DNA of 64,000 bases from Affinundibacterium baiyunense (GTDB taxonomy: Bacteria > Pseudomonadota > Gammaproteobacteria > Burkholderiales > Burkholderiaceae_D). Each line of letters begins with the position of its first letter. Within the stretch, counting starts at the first letter, position 1. The notes under the pieces were generated by a model. The model did not search any database. It saw nothing but the letters and a program-made list of their open reading frames with translations, and was not told the DNA's origin. This document shows positions 1 to 7,819 of this stretch, piece after piece. Location: assembly GCF_018139645.1 (NCBI RefSeq), contig NZ_JAGSPM010000012.1:1-64000 (forward strand). Reading direction: 5' to 3'. The position numbers were made by a program, and so were the translations under genes.

Positions 1-82
1 TACTTAATGCAAGATACCCCAGTGCGCCACTTAAATACTCTTGCACTACACGGTATTTAAACTCTTCTGTATGTTTAGCCAT
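1..82 (-). CDS. IS3-type transposase OrfA, N-terminal fragment (cut by window edge)
   Basis: The minus strand from the ATG at 82 encodes a peptide starting MAKHTEEFKYRVVQEYL, which resembles the first helix of the helix-turn-helix in IS3-family OrfA proteins (they usually begin MxKyTxEFKxxVVxxYL). Only 27 codons are visible. OrfA binds the element ends, and an OrfAB fusion made by frameshifting normally catalyses transposition, but that part is not in view. Identification is by motif resemblance only. Confidence 0.65.
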   Translation of the reverse strand, partial: MAKHTEEFKYRVVQEYLSGALGYLALS

Positions 83-122
83 TAAAAAACCCCAAAAGTT
101 GGTGTCCAACTTTTGGGGTTCA
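1..122 (-). mobile_element. End of an IS3-family (IS150-like) insertion sequence
   Basis: Read on the minus strand, the segment from 122 starts with TGAACCCC and runs into a transposase-type start codon at 82. TG at the tip is typical of IS3-family ends. A perfect 15-bp inverted repeat with a 3-base spacer lies at about 86-118, between the tip and the gene. The rest of the element is outside the window, so length, completeness and target duplication cannot be judged. The family call rests on the terminal sequence plus the OrfA-like peptide. Confidence 0.7.
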
Positions 123-248
123 GTTTAAGATATCATTCTTCGCTGGCTTTTTTGTCCTCATCTAATCCAATTTAATCTGCATTAAACTTGCACTCGACCT
201 CCATCAGGCAATATCGTCTACTAGCGTCAAGAGTAATCAAAGGAAGAA

Positions 249-881
249 TTATTTTCCAGCACTCACGCCACCAATACCATCAACTGTTTTACTGATAGAT
301 TTAGGATTACCAAAATAATTTAATGAGCCTATGCCTTGTACATTCGCTTTCAGTTTTTCAGTTGCGGTGACTTCAACCGAGCCAATTCCTTCTACTGTGG
401 CGTCAACATTTTCTGCTACCAAGCCTTTCGCATCGACAAAGCCTACACCTTGTGCACGCAATTTAAAGTCACGCACTTTTCCGCTCATTTTTAATAATCC
501 AACGCCTTCGTAATTTAATTCAAAACGCTCGCCAGCGATTTTACTAACGGTGGTTAAACCCGCGCCTTCCATTTTAAACTTGGTCAAGGTCGGCATCGTC
601 ACGATCACTTTCAAATCATCAGAAATGCGAATATTCTTCTTTTCTTTGTAACTGATCAATAGCTCATCACCTGCAATGTCGGTAATAATTTTATCCATGT
701 ATTTATCATCGCCTTTGACAGTAATTGAATGTGCACTACCCACCACCACTTCAACTGACAAAGCGCCTTGCGTACGAATCGTATTGAAAGGAGAAACTTT
801 GCGAACTTGCTCACCCGCCGCAGCGAAAGAACTAGCAAGCACCAAGCCAACAGTGAAACAAGAGACGATGAATTTGCGCAT
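249..881 (-). CDS. Secreted GIN-domain (DUF2807) auto-transporter adhesin-like protein
   Basis: The 210-residue product begins with a Sec signal peptide (MRKFIVSCFTVGLVLASSFA, cleavage near AAAG). The rest is a repetitive beta pattern with recurring G(V/I)G and short Val/Leu strands, as in the head-GIN/DUF2807 family of bacterial surface or periplasmic beta-helical proteins. N-terminal phrases such as 'VVVGSAHSITVKGDD' and 'VIVTMPTLTKFKMEGAG' are typical of the family. It has no catalytic motif and its molecular role is not established. A GGAG lies 7 bases before the ATG at 881. It appears monocistronic. Confidence 0.75.
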   Translation of the reverse strand: MRKFIVSCFTVGLVLASSFAAAGEQVRKVSPFNTIRTQGALSVEVVVGSAHSITVKGDDKYMDKIITDIAGDELLISYKEKKNIRISDDLKVIVTMPTLTKFKMEGAGLTTVSKIAGERFELNYEGVGLLKMSGKVRDFKLRAQGVGFVDAKGLVAENVDATVEGIGSVEVTATEKLKANVQGIGSLNYFGNPKSISKTVDGIGGVSAGK

Positions 882-1241
882 GGGGAACTCCGTAAGTAAA
901 AATTAAGTAAAGAACTACATCGAGTGATGAGAGTCTGCCAGTATTTTTTAAAATTGTCTGCGAAAAAAGATGAAATGTCAGTTCTTGGGAGCAGAATGCA
1001 AAAAAGCGCGATCAACTGCGCAGCATTTCAAAACCATTTTGATCTATCGTAACGCGCAAGTTTCATCTCACATTCAATGCAAAACGGCGCAAAGATGCGC
1101 CGTTTTGTGATTACACTTTTCCGTTCTTTTGCACTACATTTCTTACTGCCTATTTGTACTTGAGGCTGCGGATCTACGATATTGCCATAGAGTGAATTTG
1201 CTTACCAAATCACTGTTTTACTCAGCGACAAATTCTCTTAC
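882..1241. other. Intergenic region, 360 bases
   Basis: No coding region is supported here; a reading frame covering the right half of the GIN-domain gene is only its shadow. The one clear structure is the terminator-like hairpin at 1081-1106. The stretch 890-1000 probably holds the promoter of the GIN-domain gene, but I cannot name convincing -35/-10 boxes. Confidence 0.5.
1081..1106 (-). terminator. Rho-independent terminator of the Ala-rich gene
   Basis: A perfect 10-bp inverted repeat (AAAACGGCGC / GCGCCGTTTT) with a 6-base loop lies downstream of the minus-strand gene at 1242-1649. The GC-rich core followed by a T run is classic. The hairpin is symmetric, so it could work on either strand, but only the minus strand has a gene ending upstream. 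Confidence 0.7.
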
Positions 1242-1649
1242 TTATTTACTTGCAGCTGGTACCGATGCTGCAGCCTTTTCAGTTGTTTTCTCAACTGCTT
1301 TTTCTACTTTTTTCACTGCTTTGTCAGCGTGCTTTGCTGGTGCACCTTTCACATCAGCACTCGCTGCTGCTTTTGCAGCTGCTGGTACGCTTGCTGCAGT
1401 AGCGCTTGGCGCACTTGCTGGAACACTAGCCGCTTTAGTTGCCGCGCTTGCGACTGCACTAGAGGCTGCTGTCGCTGCTGCGGCTGCTTTTGGCGCAGCG
1501 GTTTGCATAGCAGCAGACGCTGCTGGTGCTGCTGCCGTTGCTACTGCTGCCTTAGCGCTCGCACTTGCCGCTGGTGTTTGTTCTGCATTTGCGAATGCAG
1601 CAGTCATAGACAATGTCGTTGCGATGATAGTCAATGCGATTTTTTTCAT
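1242..1649 (-). CDS. Ala/Lys-rich periplasmic low-complexity protein
   Basis: The 135-residue product has a signal peptide (MKKIALTIIATTLSMTAAFA, then NAEQ). About half of the mature chain is alanine, with Ser, Thr, Pro and Val, and a lysine/glutamate-rich segment near residues 105-125 (KAVKKVEKAVEKTTEK). The tail resembles histone H1-like or LEA-type helices but contains no recognisable domain. AGGA lies about 9 bases before the ATG. Function is unknown; composition suggests a disordered or helical filler, spacer or charge-shielding protein. The opposite strand also has a long open frame, which is a by-product of the GCN codon bias. Confidence 0.65.
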   Translation of the reverse strand: MKKIALTIIATTLSMTAAFANAEQTPAASASAKAAVATAAAPAASAAMQTAAPKAAAAATAASSAVASAATKAASVPASAPSATAASVPAAAKAAASADVKGAPAKHADKAVKKVEKAVEKTTEKAAASVPAASK

Positions 1650-2112
1650 GATGAATTCCTATGTAGATCAAATGAATTAAAGTGAGTTTTGTATTCCGGT
1701 ACAACTTTATTTTGTCTTGCTGTTGCGCAGTGTTTGCTGCGTACATCCACAACGGGCTCAAGTTTTTTTGTGTTGACACGAATTTCAAATTTTTTTAAAA
1801 ATTTTTTTGCCTAAAAAATTTAGATCATTTTTACCACGTCATTTTTCACACAGTTATTTTCCACTGATATAGAAAAACCAAAAAAGTGGAAATTAAATAT
1901 CTTCACTTTCCAGTGCGAAAGAAATCACTAAGGATCATAAAAAAAGCGAAAGGAAATGGGGGCAAAAATAAGCCTTTCAAGTCCCTCAAAAATATAAGTT
2001 ATTTTCTCTTGAAAAGCCTTTTCCGCATCTACATATCGGAATCAGCAGATGCTCAAGTGAGGTCTGCAAATTTAATTCATTCATATCGCTTCAACTTATA
2101 AGGATATATATC
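1650..2112. other. Intergenic region with the heat-shock leader
   Basis: The left part (about 1783-1870) is extremely AT-rich with several A and T tracts. The right part is the probable 5' leader of the small heat-shock gene, with a hairpin at 2025-2052 (GCATCT paired with AGATGC) and the ROSE-like hairpin at 2084-2106. A 71-codon open frame at 1886-2101 has no ribosome site and no recognisable similarity, so I do not call it a gene. A CTTGAAA near 2008 resembles a heat-shock sigma -35 box, but its spacing to any CCCCAT-like box is wrong. Confidence 0.5.
2084..2106 (+). promoter_or_regulatory. ROSE-like RNA thermometer hairpin covering the hsp20 ribosome binding site
   Basis: TATCGCTT (2084-2091) pairs with AAGGATA (2100-2106) around an 8-base loop, leaving G2088 bulged. 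This reproduces the hallmark of ROSE elements: a U(U/C)GCU motif pairing with AGGA of the Shine-Dalgarno sequence with one unpaired G. The SD is fully buried and the ATG follows 6 bases later at 2113. ROSE elements control small heat-shock genes in alpha- and gammaproteobacteria, melting at high temperature. A second upstream hairpin (2025-2052) fits the multi-stem layout. The motif is seen directly; thermometer function is inferred. Confidence 0.7.
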
Positions 2113-2586
2113 ATGCGTAATTTTGACTTCTCTCCACTCTATCGTTCCGCCATCGGTTTTGATCGCTTAGCTCATCTCATCAATGAAGCACAACGTGCCG
2201 AGGCAACGCCAAGCTATCCACCTTACAACATCGAATTGGTCAATGAAGATCAATATCGCATCAGTATGGCTGTCGCCGGTTTTGATCGCAGTGAAATCGA
2301 AATTGAAACTGAACGTGATGTATTGAAAGTAGTTGGCCGCAAAGCAAAACCAGAAACCCAAGGTACCTACCTGCACCGTGGCATCGCTTCACGCGATTTT
2401 GAACACAGCTTCCGTCTGGCGGATCACGTCAAAGTCGTTGGTGCGCGCTTAGATAATGGCTTGCTCAATATTGAATTGCAACGCGAAATTCCTGAAGCAC
2501 ACAAACCTCGTCGTATCTTGATCGATGGCGAACCACTACGCACGGTCAACAATGTCGCGGCACCGGATCAACTACAGGCTGCATAA
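2113..2586 (+). CDS. Hsp20 small heat-shock protein (IbpA-like)
   Basis: The 157-residue protein is an ATP-independent holdase that binds unfolding proteins and passes them to DnaK/ClpB. Its N-terminus (MRNFDFSPLYRSAIGFDRL) is typical of the bacterial IbpA class. The alpha-crystallin domain spans about residues 35-135, with 'YRISMAVAGFDRSEIEIE' and the family motif 'ARLDNGLLNIELQREIPE' near residue 120. A short C-terminal tail carries 'RRILI', the I-x-I type oligomerisation motif. Length is normal for the class. The leader contains a ROSE-like hairpin that would block translation at low temperature. Monocistronic, with a terminator at 2628. Confidence 0.93.
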   Translation: MRNFDFSPLYRSAIGFDRLAHLINEAQRAEATPSYPPYNIELVNEDQYRISMAVAGFDRSEIEIETERDVLKVVGRKAKPETQGTYLHRGIASRDFEHSFRLADHVKVVGARLDNGLLNIELQREIPEAHKPRRILIDGEPLRTVNNVAAPDQLQAA

Positions 2587-2627
2587 TGATCCGCAAGTAA
2601 TCAACTTAGTTTTAAAGTTCCCCTCCT

Positions 2628-2658
2628 AGCGTGGCTGGCAACAGTCACGCTTTTTTTA
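2628..2658 (+). terminator. Terminator of the hsp20 gene
   Basis: GCGTGGCTG (2629-2637) pairs with CAGTCACGC (2642-2650) with one G-T wobble and a 4-base loop. Seven T residues follow (2651-2657). It lies 42 bases after the hsp20 stop. Confidence 0.85.
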
Positions 2659-2748
2659 TAGCGATTCTCAATAGCGCGGTTTATTCCTCTGTTAAGCTTT
2701 TGCGTCCGCGCTGCAAAATACTTACACAAATATTGAAGGGGGAAATAA

Positions 2749-4149
2749 ATGCAATCTTTACTCAAAGCAGTTGGTATTGGTTTGTTGTGGATCGCTAATA
2801 TCAGCTTTGCCCAAGTCGCTACGGTTCGCGTTGATTATCTACACAGCGGCAATGCAAAGACCGAGCATTTTGCTTTAGACCGCGTGTTAATCGAACCGCT
2901 GCCTTGGCCTGGCAATCTAAATAAGAATATCGATCAAACAAATCGTGGCGTGAATTTATTTGAGGTGCGAGATAAAGCAAGCGGCGAATTAATTTATTCA
3001 CGTGGATTCTCTACCATCTTCGCGGAATGGCAAAGCACCGCGGAAGCAAGCAAAATTGATCGTGGCTTTCAAGAGTCTTTGCGTTTTCCCAAACCGACCA
3101 AACCCGTCAACATACGGATCTTGAAACGTGATGCGCAAAACCAGTTTCAATTGGTATGGAATGTGGATATCGATACCGATGCGCCAGATGTCATCAGAAA
3201 ACAAGCTGGTGCCGAACTCAAACCTATTCCTATCCATGTGAGCGGCGCGCCAACGGATAAAGTCGATTTACTCATTATTGGTGATGGCTATACGCAAAAA
3301 CAAATGGGAAAATTTGTCTCAGACGCTAAACGACTAAGCCAATTTTTATTCACGGTGTCGCCTTTCAAGGAGCGCGCAAAAGACTTTAATGTTTGGGGCT
3401 TAGCGGTTCCCACAAAACAAGCGGGCGTATCACGTCCATCAACCGGAAAATTTCATGCTTCAACAACGGGGGCGAGCTATGATATTTTTGGCAGTGAGCG
3501 CTATGTACTCACCCTAGACAATCGCGCCTTACGCGAGATCGCTCAACATGCACCTTATGAATTCATTGAAATTCTAGTCAATAACGACACCTATGGCGGT
3601 GGCGGTATTTTTGGACAATTCTCAACCGCCGCGGCGGGCAGTGACTGGGCAAATTACTTGTTTGTACATGAGTTTGGTCACCATTTTGCTGGTTTGGCGG
3701 ACGAATACTATACTTCGCCGGTTGCCTACCAAACAGGGAATGAAATTCACACCGAGCCTTGGGAACCGAATGTCACCGCTTTAAAAGATAAAACTCAATT
3801 GAAGTGGAGACAGTATTTGAGCACAGATACAAAGCTACCTACTGCATGGCCAAAGGAAATCTACGAAAATGCCGCGCGCCAATTCCAAAAAGTACGTGCT
3901 GAACTAAGAAAAAACAATCGCCCAGAATCAGAAATGAGTGCCTTGTTCAAAAAAGATTTGCACGAATCGAGTCAATTATTTAGTAAAGATCCAAATTACC
4001 AAACTATAGGCGCATTCGAAGGTGCGAACTATGAAGCAAAAGGTTATTACCGCTCACAAATGCAATGCTTAATGTTTGACCGTAGCGAGCAATTCTGTCG
4101 AGTTTGTCAGGATGGAATTTCGACGATTATTGATTTGTACTCGCGGTAA
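2749..4149 (+). CDS. Secreted M64-family (IgA peptidase-like) zinc metallopeptidase
   Basis: The 466-residue protein starts with a signal peptide (MQSLLKAVGIGLLWIANISFA, cleavage after FAQA-like). Residues 25-150 match the M64 N-terminal beta domain ('YLHSGNAKTEHFALDRV'). The peptidase domain starts near 'KVDLLIIGDGYTQKQM' (about residue 165) and has the zinc site HEFGHHFAGLADEYY at about residues 307-321: two His, the catalytic Glu and the third-ligand Asp of the HExxHxxGxxD class. Members cleave proteins outside the cytoplasm; the substrate here is unknown. GAAGGGGG precedes the ATG at good spacing. Three Cys near the end (CLMFDRSEQFCRVC) suggest disulfide or metal binding. Confidence 0.85.
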   Translation: MQSLLKAVGIGLLWIANISFAQVATVRVDYLHSGNAKTEHFALDRVLIEPLPWPGNLNKNIDQTNRGVNLFEVRDKASGELIYSRGFSTIFAEWQSTAEASKIDRGFQESLRFPKPTKPVNIRILKRDAQNQFQLVWNVDIDTDAPDVIRKQAGAELKPIPIHVSGAPTDKVDLLIIGDGYTQKQMGKFVSDAKRLSQFLFTVSPFKERAKDFNVWGLAVPTKQAGVSRPSTGKFHASTTGASYDIFGSERYVLTLDNRALREIAQHAPYEFIEILVNNDTYGGGGIFGQFSTAAAGSDWANYLFVHEFGHHFAGLADEYYTSPVAYQTGNEIHTEPWEPNVTALKDKTQLKWRQYLSTDTKLPTAWPKEIYENAARQFQKVRAELRKNNRPESEMSALFKKDLHESSQLFSKDPNYQTIGAFEGANYEAKGYYRSQMQCLMFDRSEQFCRVCQDGISTIIDLYSR

Positions 4150-4622
4150 AGCGAACAAGGCATTATCAACCACAACTTTTTGACATCTCCACGACACAGA
4201 CAGTCAAACATGGCACGATTCTGTGTGACGCTAAACACACACCACCTCTAATTTTTCTAAATGAGATCGACCGAAGTCTTTGCGCATCGCATAAAGACTT
4301 TCGTCGATTTTATGTTTCACTTCAGCACTGGTATTGCTATCACCTTTATGCACCGATCGACATTAGATTGAACTACACTGCCATCCAACTAATTTGATTC
4401 CGCTCAACGCAAAAGTGGTATAGACAAGTAATTTTATCTAGCCTAGATAATCACTAAAATAAAGGATTTTTTAGTTATTTATAATTAAAATTTGCATAAT
4501 TGACTTGTTAAATTGAGAGCAACATACTGCGCCAACTTGATGTCATATCGTCAAGCATGCAGTCTTTACTCAATATAAAAATAGCACAGCGAGACTGTGC
4601 ACCCAACAAATGGAGCCCCTTT
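4150..4622. other. Intergenic region, 473 bases
   Basis: No protein gene is well supported. On the minus strand a 40-codon frame with GTG start (4353 down to 4231) has a coding-like, charged composition but no ribosome site. The right half (4420-4620) is AT-rich and probably carries the promoter of the S41 peptidase gene. No terminator with a T tract was seen after the M64 gene. Confidence 0.45.
4231..4353 (-). pseudogene. Possible gene remnant, 40 codons
   Basis: The minus strand from GTG 4353 to TAG 4231 reads as a soluble charged peptide containing KIDESLYAMRKDFGRSHLEK. It has a plausible amphipathic helix and normal codon use, but no Shine-Dalgarno, no ATG and no recognisable family. It could be the C-terminal stub of a lost gene, or chance. 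I list it only because it is more protein-like than surrounding frames. Confidence 0.2.
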
Positions 4623-6632
4623 ATGCAAGTCAAGCATCACTTCCAACTAGCAATATTAAGTCTGTCGATCGCAACAGGTTTTGCGCAAGCAGAAATCAAA
4701 ACGAATTACTTATCGAACGTTCGCCCGCTGATTAAATTTAACGAACTCACTCGCAGTGAAAAACTTTTGTTGGCGCAACAATCTCAACTCGTCTTGCGCG
4801 ACTTGTACGTCAATCGCTATCAAAAAAATGAGTACTACGGCACCAACCCCAACTTTAGCGGACATGTTGATCCAGCGGCTAAAGTGCAAGCAGTCGTTAA
4901 CTCGATTGATAGCTTGAGCACGACTGATTTACATAAAAATTTGAGTCAAATTTTTGTCAGTCAACGTGATCTACATTTGAATTACAACTTCCCACTACCA
5001 CATGCTGCGTTCATCAGCTTTTTGCCATTTAACTTTACGCGTACTGCTTCACCGACGAATCAAAATGAAGTCCGAATCAGCAGTATTTATGGCGTATTTT
5101 TCGATGTATTTTTTCCAGATCAACGCAAACCACAAATCGGTGACTTAGTCTTAGAGTACGATGGCCTACCAATCAAACAAGCAGTCGATAAAGAAGTCAT
5201 CAACGGGAATGGCGCGAACTTATATGCAGGCTTCTCGCGCGCCTTGCAAACCATGACATTTACGTCACAAGCATCGTCGCTGCCGCCAGCAAAAGATCGT
5301 ATCAGCTTGAAGTTAAAATCTGCACAAACTGGCGAAGAATATAGCATCACCATTCCTTGGATGAGCCAGTACGATGACGCTGATTTAAGTCCGACCACAT
5401 CAGCGGCAAACACGGGCAAGACCATGAACATGGCTTCCGCAATTCAAGCTTTAGCGATGAGTAATGAACCATTTCAAGAACGTTACAACCAATTCCTTGA
5501 AAAGAATCTCAATCAGGATCAAGGTGCATTCGCCAAGCAAGCAACCACAGAACCATCGATTAAATGGGCTATCGTCAATCGCGGTACTAAAAAACTTGGC
5601 TATATCAGTATCGGCTCATTTGTCCCAAGCCGCGTCAATGATAACGGCGCACTAGCGATTATCGCGAATCTCTTGCGCAATCAATTGGCTGCAACCGATG
5701 CCTTAGTTGTTGATGTCCGCAATAATGGCGGGGGTAGTATTGTGTATGCAGACAAATTGCCACAAATGTTCATGCCGGGTAATGCCACCACAAACTCCGC
5801 ACGCTTGCTCAATACCGCACTGAACTTTAACTTCTTAAATCAAGATATCTTTAAGCAATATTGGCCAAACTGGGTCCAACTAATTACGGATGCTAGAAAC
5901 ACAAATAATCGATATAGCAAAACGGGAGTATTTACTACCGCCCCAGATGCGAACAGCATGGGGCAGATGTACTACAAACCAGTCGGTGTATTAGCGAATG
6001 CACGCAGTTATTCTGCAACTGATTTGTTCACTTGCGCTATGCAAGACAATGGTGCTGCAACTGTGTTTGGCGAAGATCCCAAAACAGGCGCTGGTGGAGC
6101 AAACGTGTTGGAGCACGCATTCTTTAATGCCTTTGCGCCAGCGATCTTCCCAATATTACCAGGTGGCGTCTCAATGCGTGTGTCGTGGCGTCAGAGCATC
6201 CGTAGTGGCTACAATAATGGCACGATGATTGAAGATCACGGTTGCAATGCTTCGGTTCAAGTGCCGCGTCAATTAAGTGATTTAAGCAATGGCGACCAAA
6301 CCCAATTTGACAAAATTGCAGACACTTTGTTGGCAAAGCCTGCGCCTAAATCATTGCACCGTTTTTTAACACCTGTCGGCAATATCTTGAGTATTCCGGC
6401 CAGCACGCGCAGCTTTAACTTAGAGGTAGCGAACACTGAGCACGTCAAAGTCTATGTGAATAACGTACTACTGAAGAGTCACTACGTTGGCGTGTATGGA
6501 AACCCACGTACTGTCACCTTAAATTTGCCAGTAAAAGCACTTGGCGACCAATATCAAATCGCCTTCGTTGGAACTGATGCAGGTCACACACCACTGTGGA
6601 ATACCAAACGCATGGTGAGCGTGACGAACTAA
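4623..6632 (+). CDS. Secreted S41-family serine peptidase (tail-specific protease type)
   Basis: I choose ATG 4623 over the upstream in-frame ATG at 4557 because GGAG lies 7 bases before it and it opens a signal peptide (MQVKHHFQLAILSLSIATGFAQA). The product is 669 residues. A PDZ-like segment ('QIGDLVLEYDGLPIKQAVDKE') lies near residue 180. The S41 catalytic domain has 'LVVDVRNNGGGS' near residue 362 and the nucleophile region 'NARSYSATDLF' near residue 460. S41 proteases use a Ser-Lys dyad or a triad and cleave C-termini or periplasmic proteins. The last 100 residues form a beta domain that may help binding. The substrate is unknown. Confidence 0.85.
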   Translation: MQVKHHFQLAILSLSIATGFAQAEIKTNYLSNVRPLIKFNELTRSEKLLLAQQSQLVLRDLYVNRYQKNEYYGTNPNFSGHVDPAAKVQAVVNSIDSLSTTDLHKNLSQIFVSQRDLHLNYNFPLPHAAFISFLPFNFTRTASPTNQNEVRISSIYGVFFDVFFPDQRKPQIGDLVLEYDGLPIKQAVDKEVINGNGANLYAGFSRALQTMTFTSQASSLPPAKDRISLKLKSAQTGEEYSITIPWMSQYDDADLSPTTSAANTGKTMNMASAIQALAMSNEPFQERYNQFLEKNLNQDQGAFAKQATTEPSIKWAIVNRGTKKLGYISIGSFVPSRVNDNGALAIIANLLRNQLAATDALVVDVRNNGGGSIVYADKLPQMFMPGNATTNSARLLNTALNFNFLNQDIFKQYWPNWVQLITDARNTNNRYSKTGVFTTAPDANSMGQMYYKPVGVLANARSYSATDLFTCAMQDNGAATVFGEDPKTGAGGANVLEHAFFNAFAPAIFPILPGGVSMRVSWRQSIRSGYNNGTMIEDHGCNASVQVPRQLSDLSNGDQTQFDKIADTLLAKPAPKSLHRFLTPVGNILSIPASTRSFNLEVANTEHVKVYVNNVLLKSHYVGVYGNPRTVTLNLPVKALGDQYQIAFVGTDAGHTPLWNTKRMVSVTN

Positions 6633-6656
6633 ACTACAACCGCAATAAGCATCTTC

Positions 6657-6687
6657 CTCCTTGAGAGTCATTCAAACTCTCAAGGAG
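6657..6687. terminator. Hairpin between convergent S41 and LysR genes
   Basis: A perfect 12-bp inverted repeat (CTCCTTGAGAGT / ACTCTCAAGGAG) with a 7-base loop sits 24 bases after the S41 stop and 39 bases after the LysR stop on the other strand. No T tract follows on either strand, so it is a bidirectional stop or 3'-end stabiliser rather than a textbook terminator. Confidence 0.5.
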
Positions 6688-6726
6688 CTGAGATCAGGCA
6701 TCAAGAATGTCGCATCAAAATATCAA

Positions 6727-7638
6727 CTAATCACGATCTGAAAAGCACGACACTAATAATGCACGCAACCATTGATTCCCTTCATCTTGTGCAAAACGAC
6801 GGTGCCAGAAGATGTTGGTTTGCAGTGTTGGTAGTTTGATGGGTGGCTTCATCGATGCCAATCGAAATGGAGCAGCTGCACTGGTCGCTAGCTTTTCGGG
6901 GACGATCACGACCAAGTCTGTGCTACTAATGATGTAGGGAACCGAAGAGAAGTGTGGAATGGTGAAACTCGCATTCGCGATCACACCTGCCTTCGCTAAG
7001 CTTTGGCTAATTTTGTCGTACGGACTTTCAGTGGTGGAGACCAATAGTTGCTCAGCCTTTAGAAAATCTTTCATCGACATATTAGACTTCATCAAGGGAT
7101 GATGCTGACGATACATGCAGACGTAATCTTGTTGGAACAAACGACGGTGATATAGCGCGCCCGATACCTCGTCAAATGCGCCTAAAGCAAGGTCGATGCG
7201 ACCGGTTTCCATTTCTGCCATGAGATCAAGATTATGCGCACGCACCGTCGAGATTTTTACCTGCGGCGCATGCAAACGGCATTGCTCAATCAATACCGGC
7301 ATAAAATACATTTCGCCCACATCGGTCATCGCAATTGTGAAGTGCCGTTGGCTACTTGGCGCATCGAACGCTTCGTGTTGATTTAGCGCTTTTGTGATGT
7401 TAGCTAAAGCGGCAGCGACTGGATCGGCCAATTGCTGCGCCAAGGGTGTCGGCTGCATACCAAGAGAAGTACGCACAAATAGCTCGTCATTCAAGGTTTT
7501 GCGCAGACGTGCAAGCGCATTACTGACCGCAGGTTGCGACAAGTTCAATTTTCGTGCAACGCTAGAAATCTGGCGTTCCTGAAATACTTCTTGAAATACC
7601 ACCAGAAGATTCAGATCAATGTCTTTGGCTTCGATCAA
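6727..7638 (-). CDS. LysR-family transcriptional regulator next to homogentisate genes
   Basis: The 303-residue protein has an N-terminal winged helix-turn-helix ('SSVARKLNLSQPAVSNALARLRKTL', residues 25-50) followed by the periplasmic-binding-like effector domain (residues 90-300). The start is TTG at 7638, because an in-frame stop lies two codons upstream and no ATG precedes the conserved 'DLNLLVVF'. It diverges from hmgA, the usual layout in which LysR proteins control the neighbouring operon and themselves. The ligand may be homogentisate or another aromatic acid, which is inference. Confidence 0.9.
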   Translation of the reverse strand: MIEAKDIDLNLLVVFQEVFQERQISSVARKLNLSQPAVSNALARLRKTLNDELFVRTSLGMQPTPLAQQLADPVAAALANITKALNQHEAFDAPSSQRHFTIAMTDVGEMYFMPVLIEQCRLHAPQVKISTVRAHNLDLMAEMETGRIDLALGAFDEVSGALYHRRLFQQDYVCMYRQHHPLMKSNMSMKDFLKAEQLLVSTTESPYDKISQSLAKAGVIANASFTIPHFSSVPYIISSTDLVVIVPEKLATSAAAPFRLASMKPPIKLPTLQTNIFWHRRFAQDEGNQWLRALLVSCFSDRD

Positions 7639-7819
7639 ACCTTACCCCACTATTGATTTTATGAATGACCTACATTCTAGTATTTATATCGCAAAAATAG
7701 GTGGATTGCACTACATTAGCGAATTCTCGTGTTTTTGCGACCATACGCGGCAGCAGTGATTTGGATCTTAGATTGCTGCAAGCTCTTGGCGTATCGCTTT
7801 ACTCTTTTTGGATAAAATC
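7639..7819. promoter_or_regulatory. Divergent control region lysR / hmgA
   Basis: The 181-base gap separates divergent genes and must hold both promoters. It is AT-rich around 7660-7730. LysR proteins usually bind T-N11-A sites in such gaps, but several candidates fit loosely and none has strong dyad symmetry, so no operator is assigned. Confidence 0.4.

Noticed and set aside
1129..1680. 183-codon Ala-rich plus-strand frame opposite the Ala-rich gene
   Set aside because: It is the mirror of GCN-rich coding on the minus strand. The real gene has a signal peptide, ribosome site and terminator.
2008..2031. CTTGAAA followed by CCGCATCT as a heat-shock sigma promoter
   Set aside because: The spacing is about 8 bases, well short of the 13-15 seen in sigma-32 promoters, and the -10 match is weak.
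1886..2101. 71-codon plus-strand frame in the heat-shock leader
   Set aside because: No ribosome site, no family resemblance, and it overlaps the structured leader of the small heat-shock gene.
7808..7819. TTG start for hmgA
   Set aside because: The ATG at 7820 has a proper ribosome site and matches the family N-terminus.
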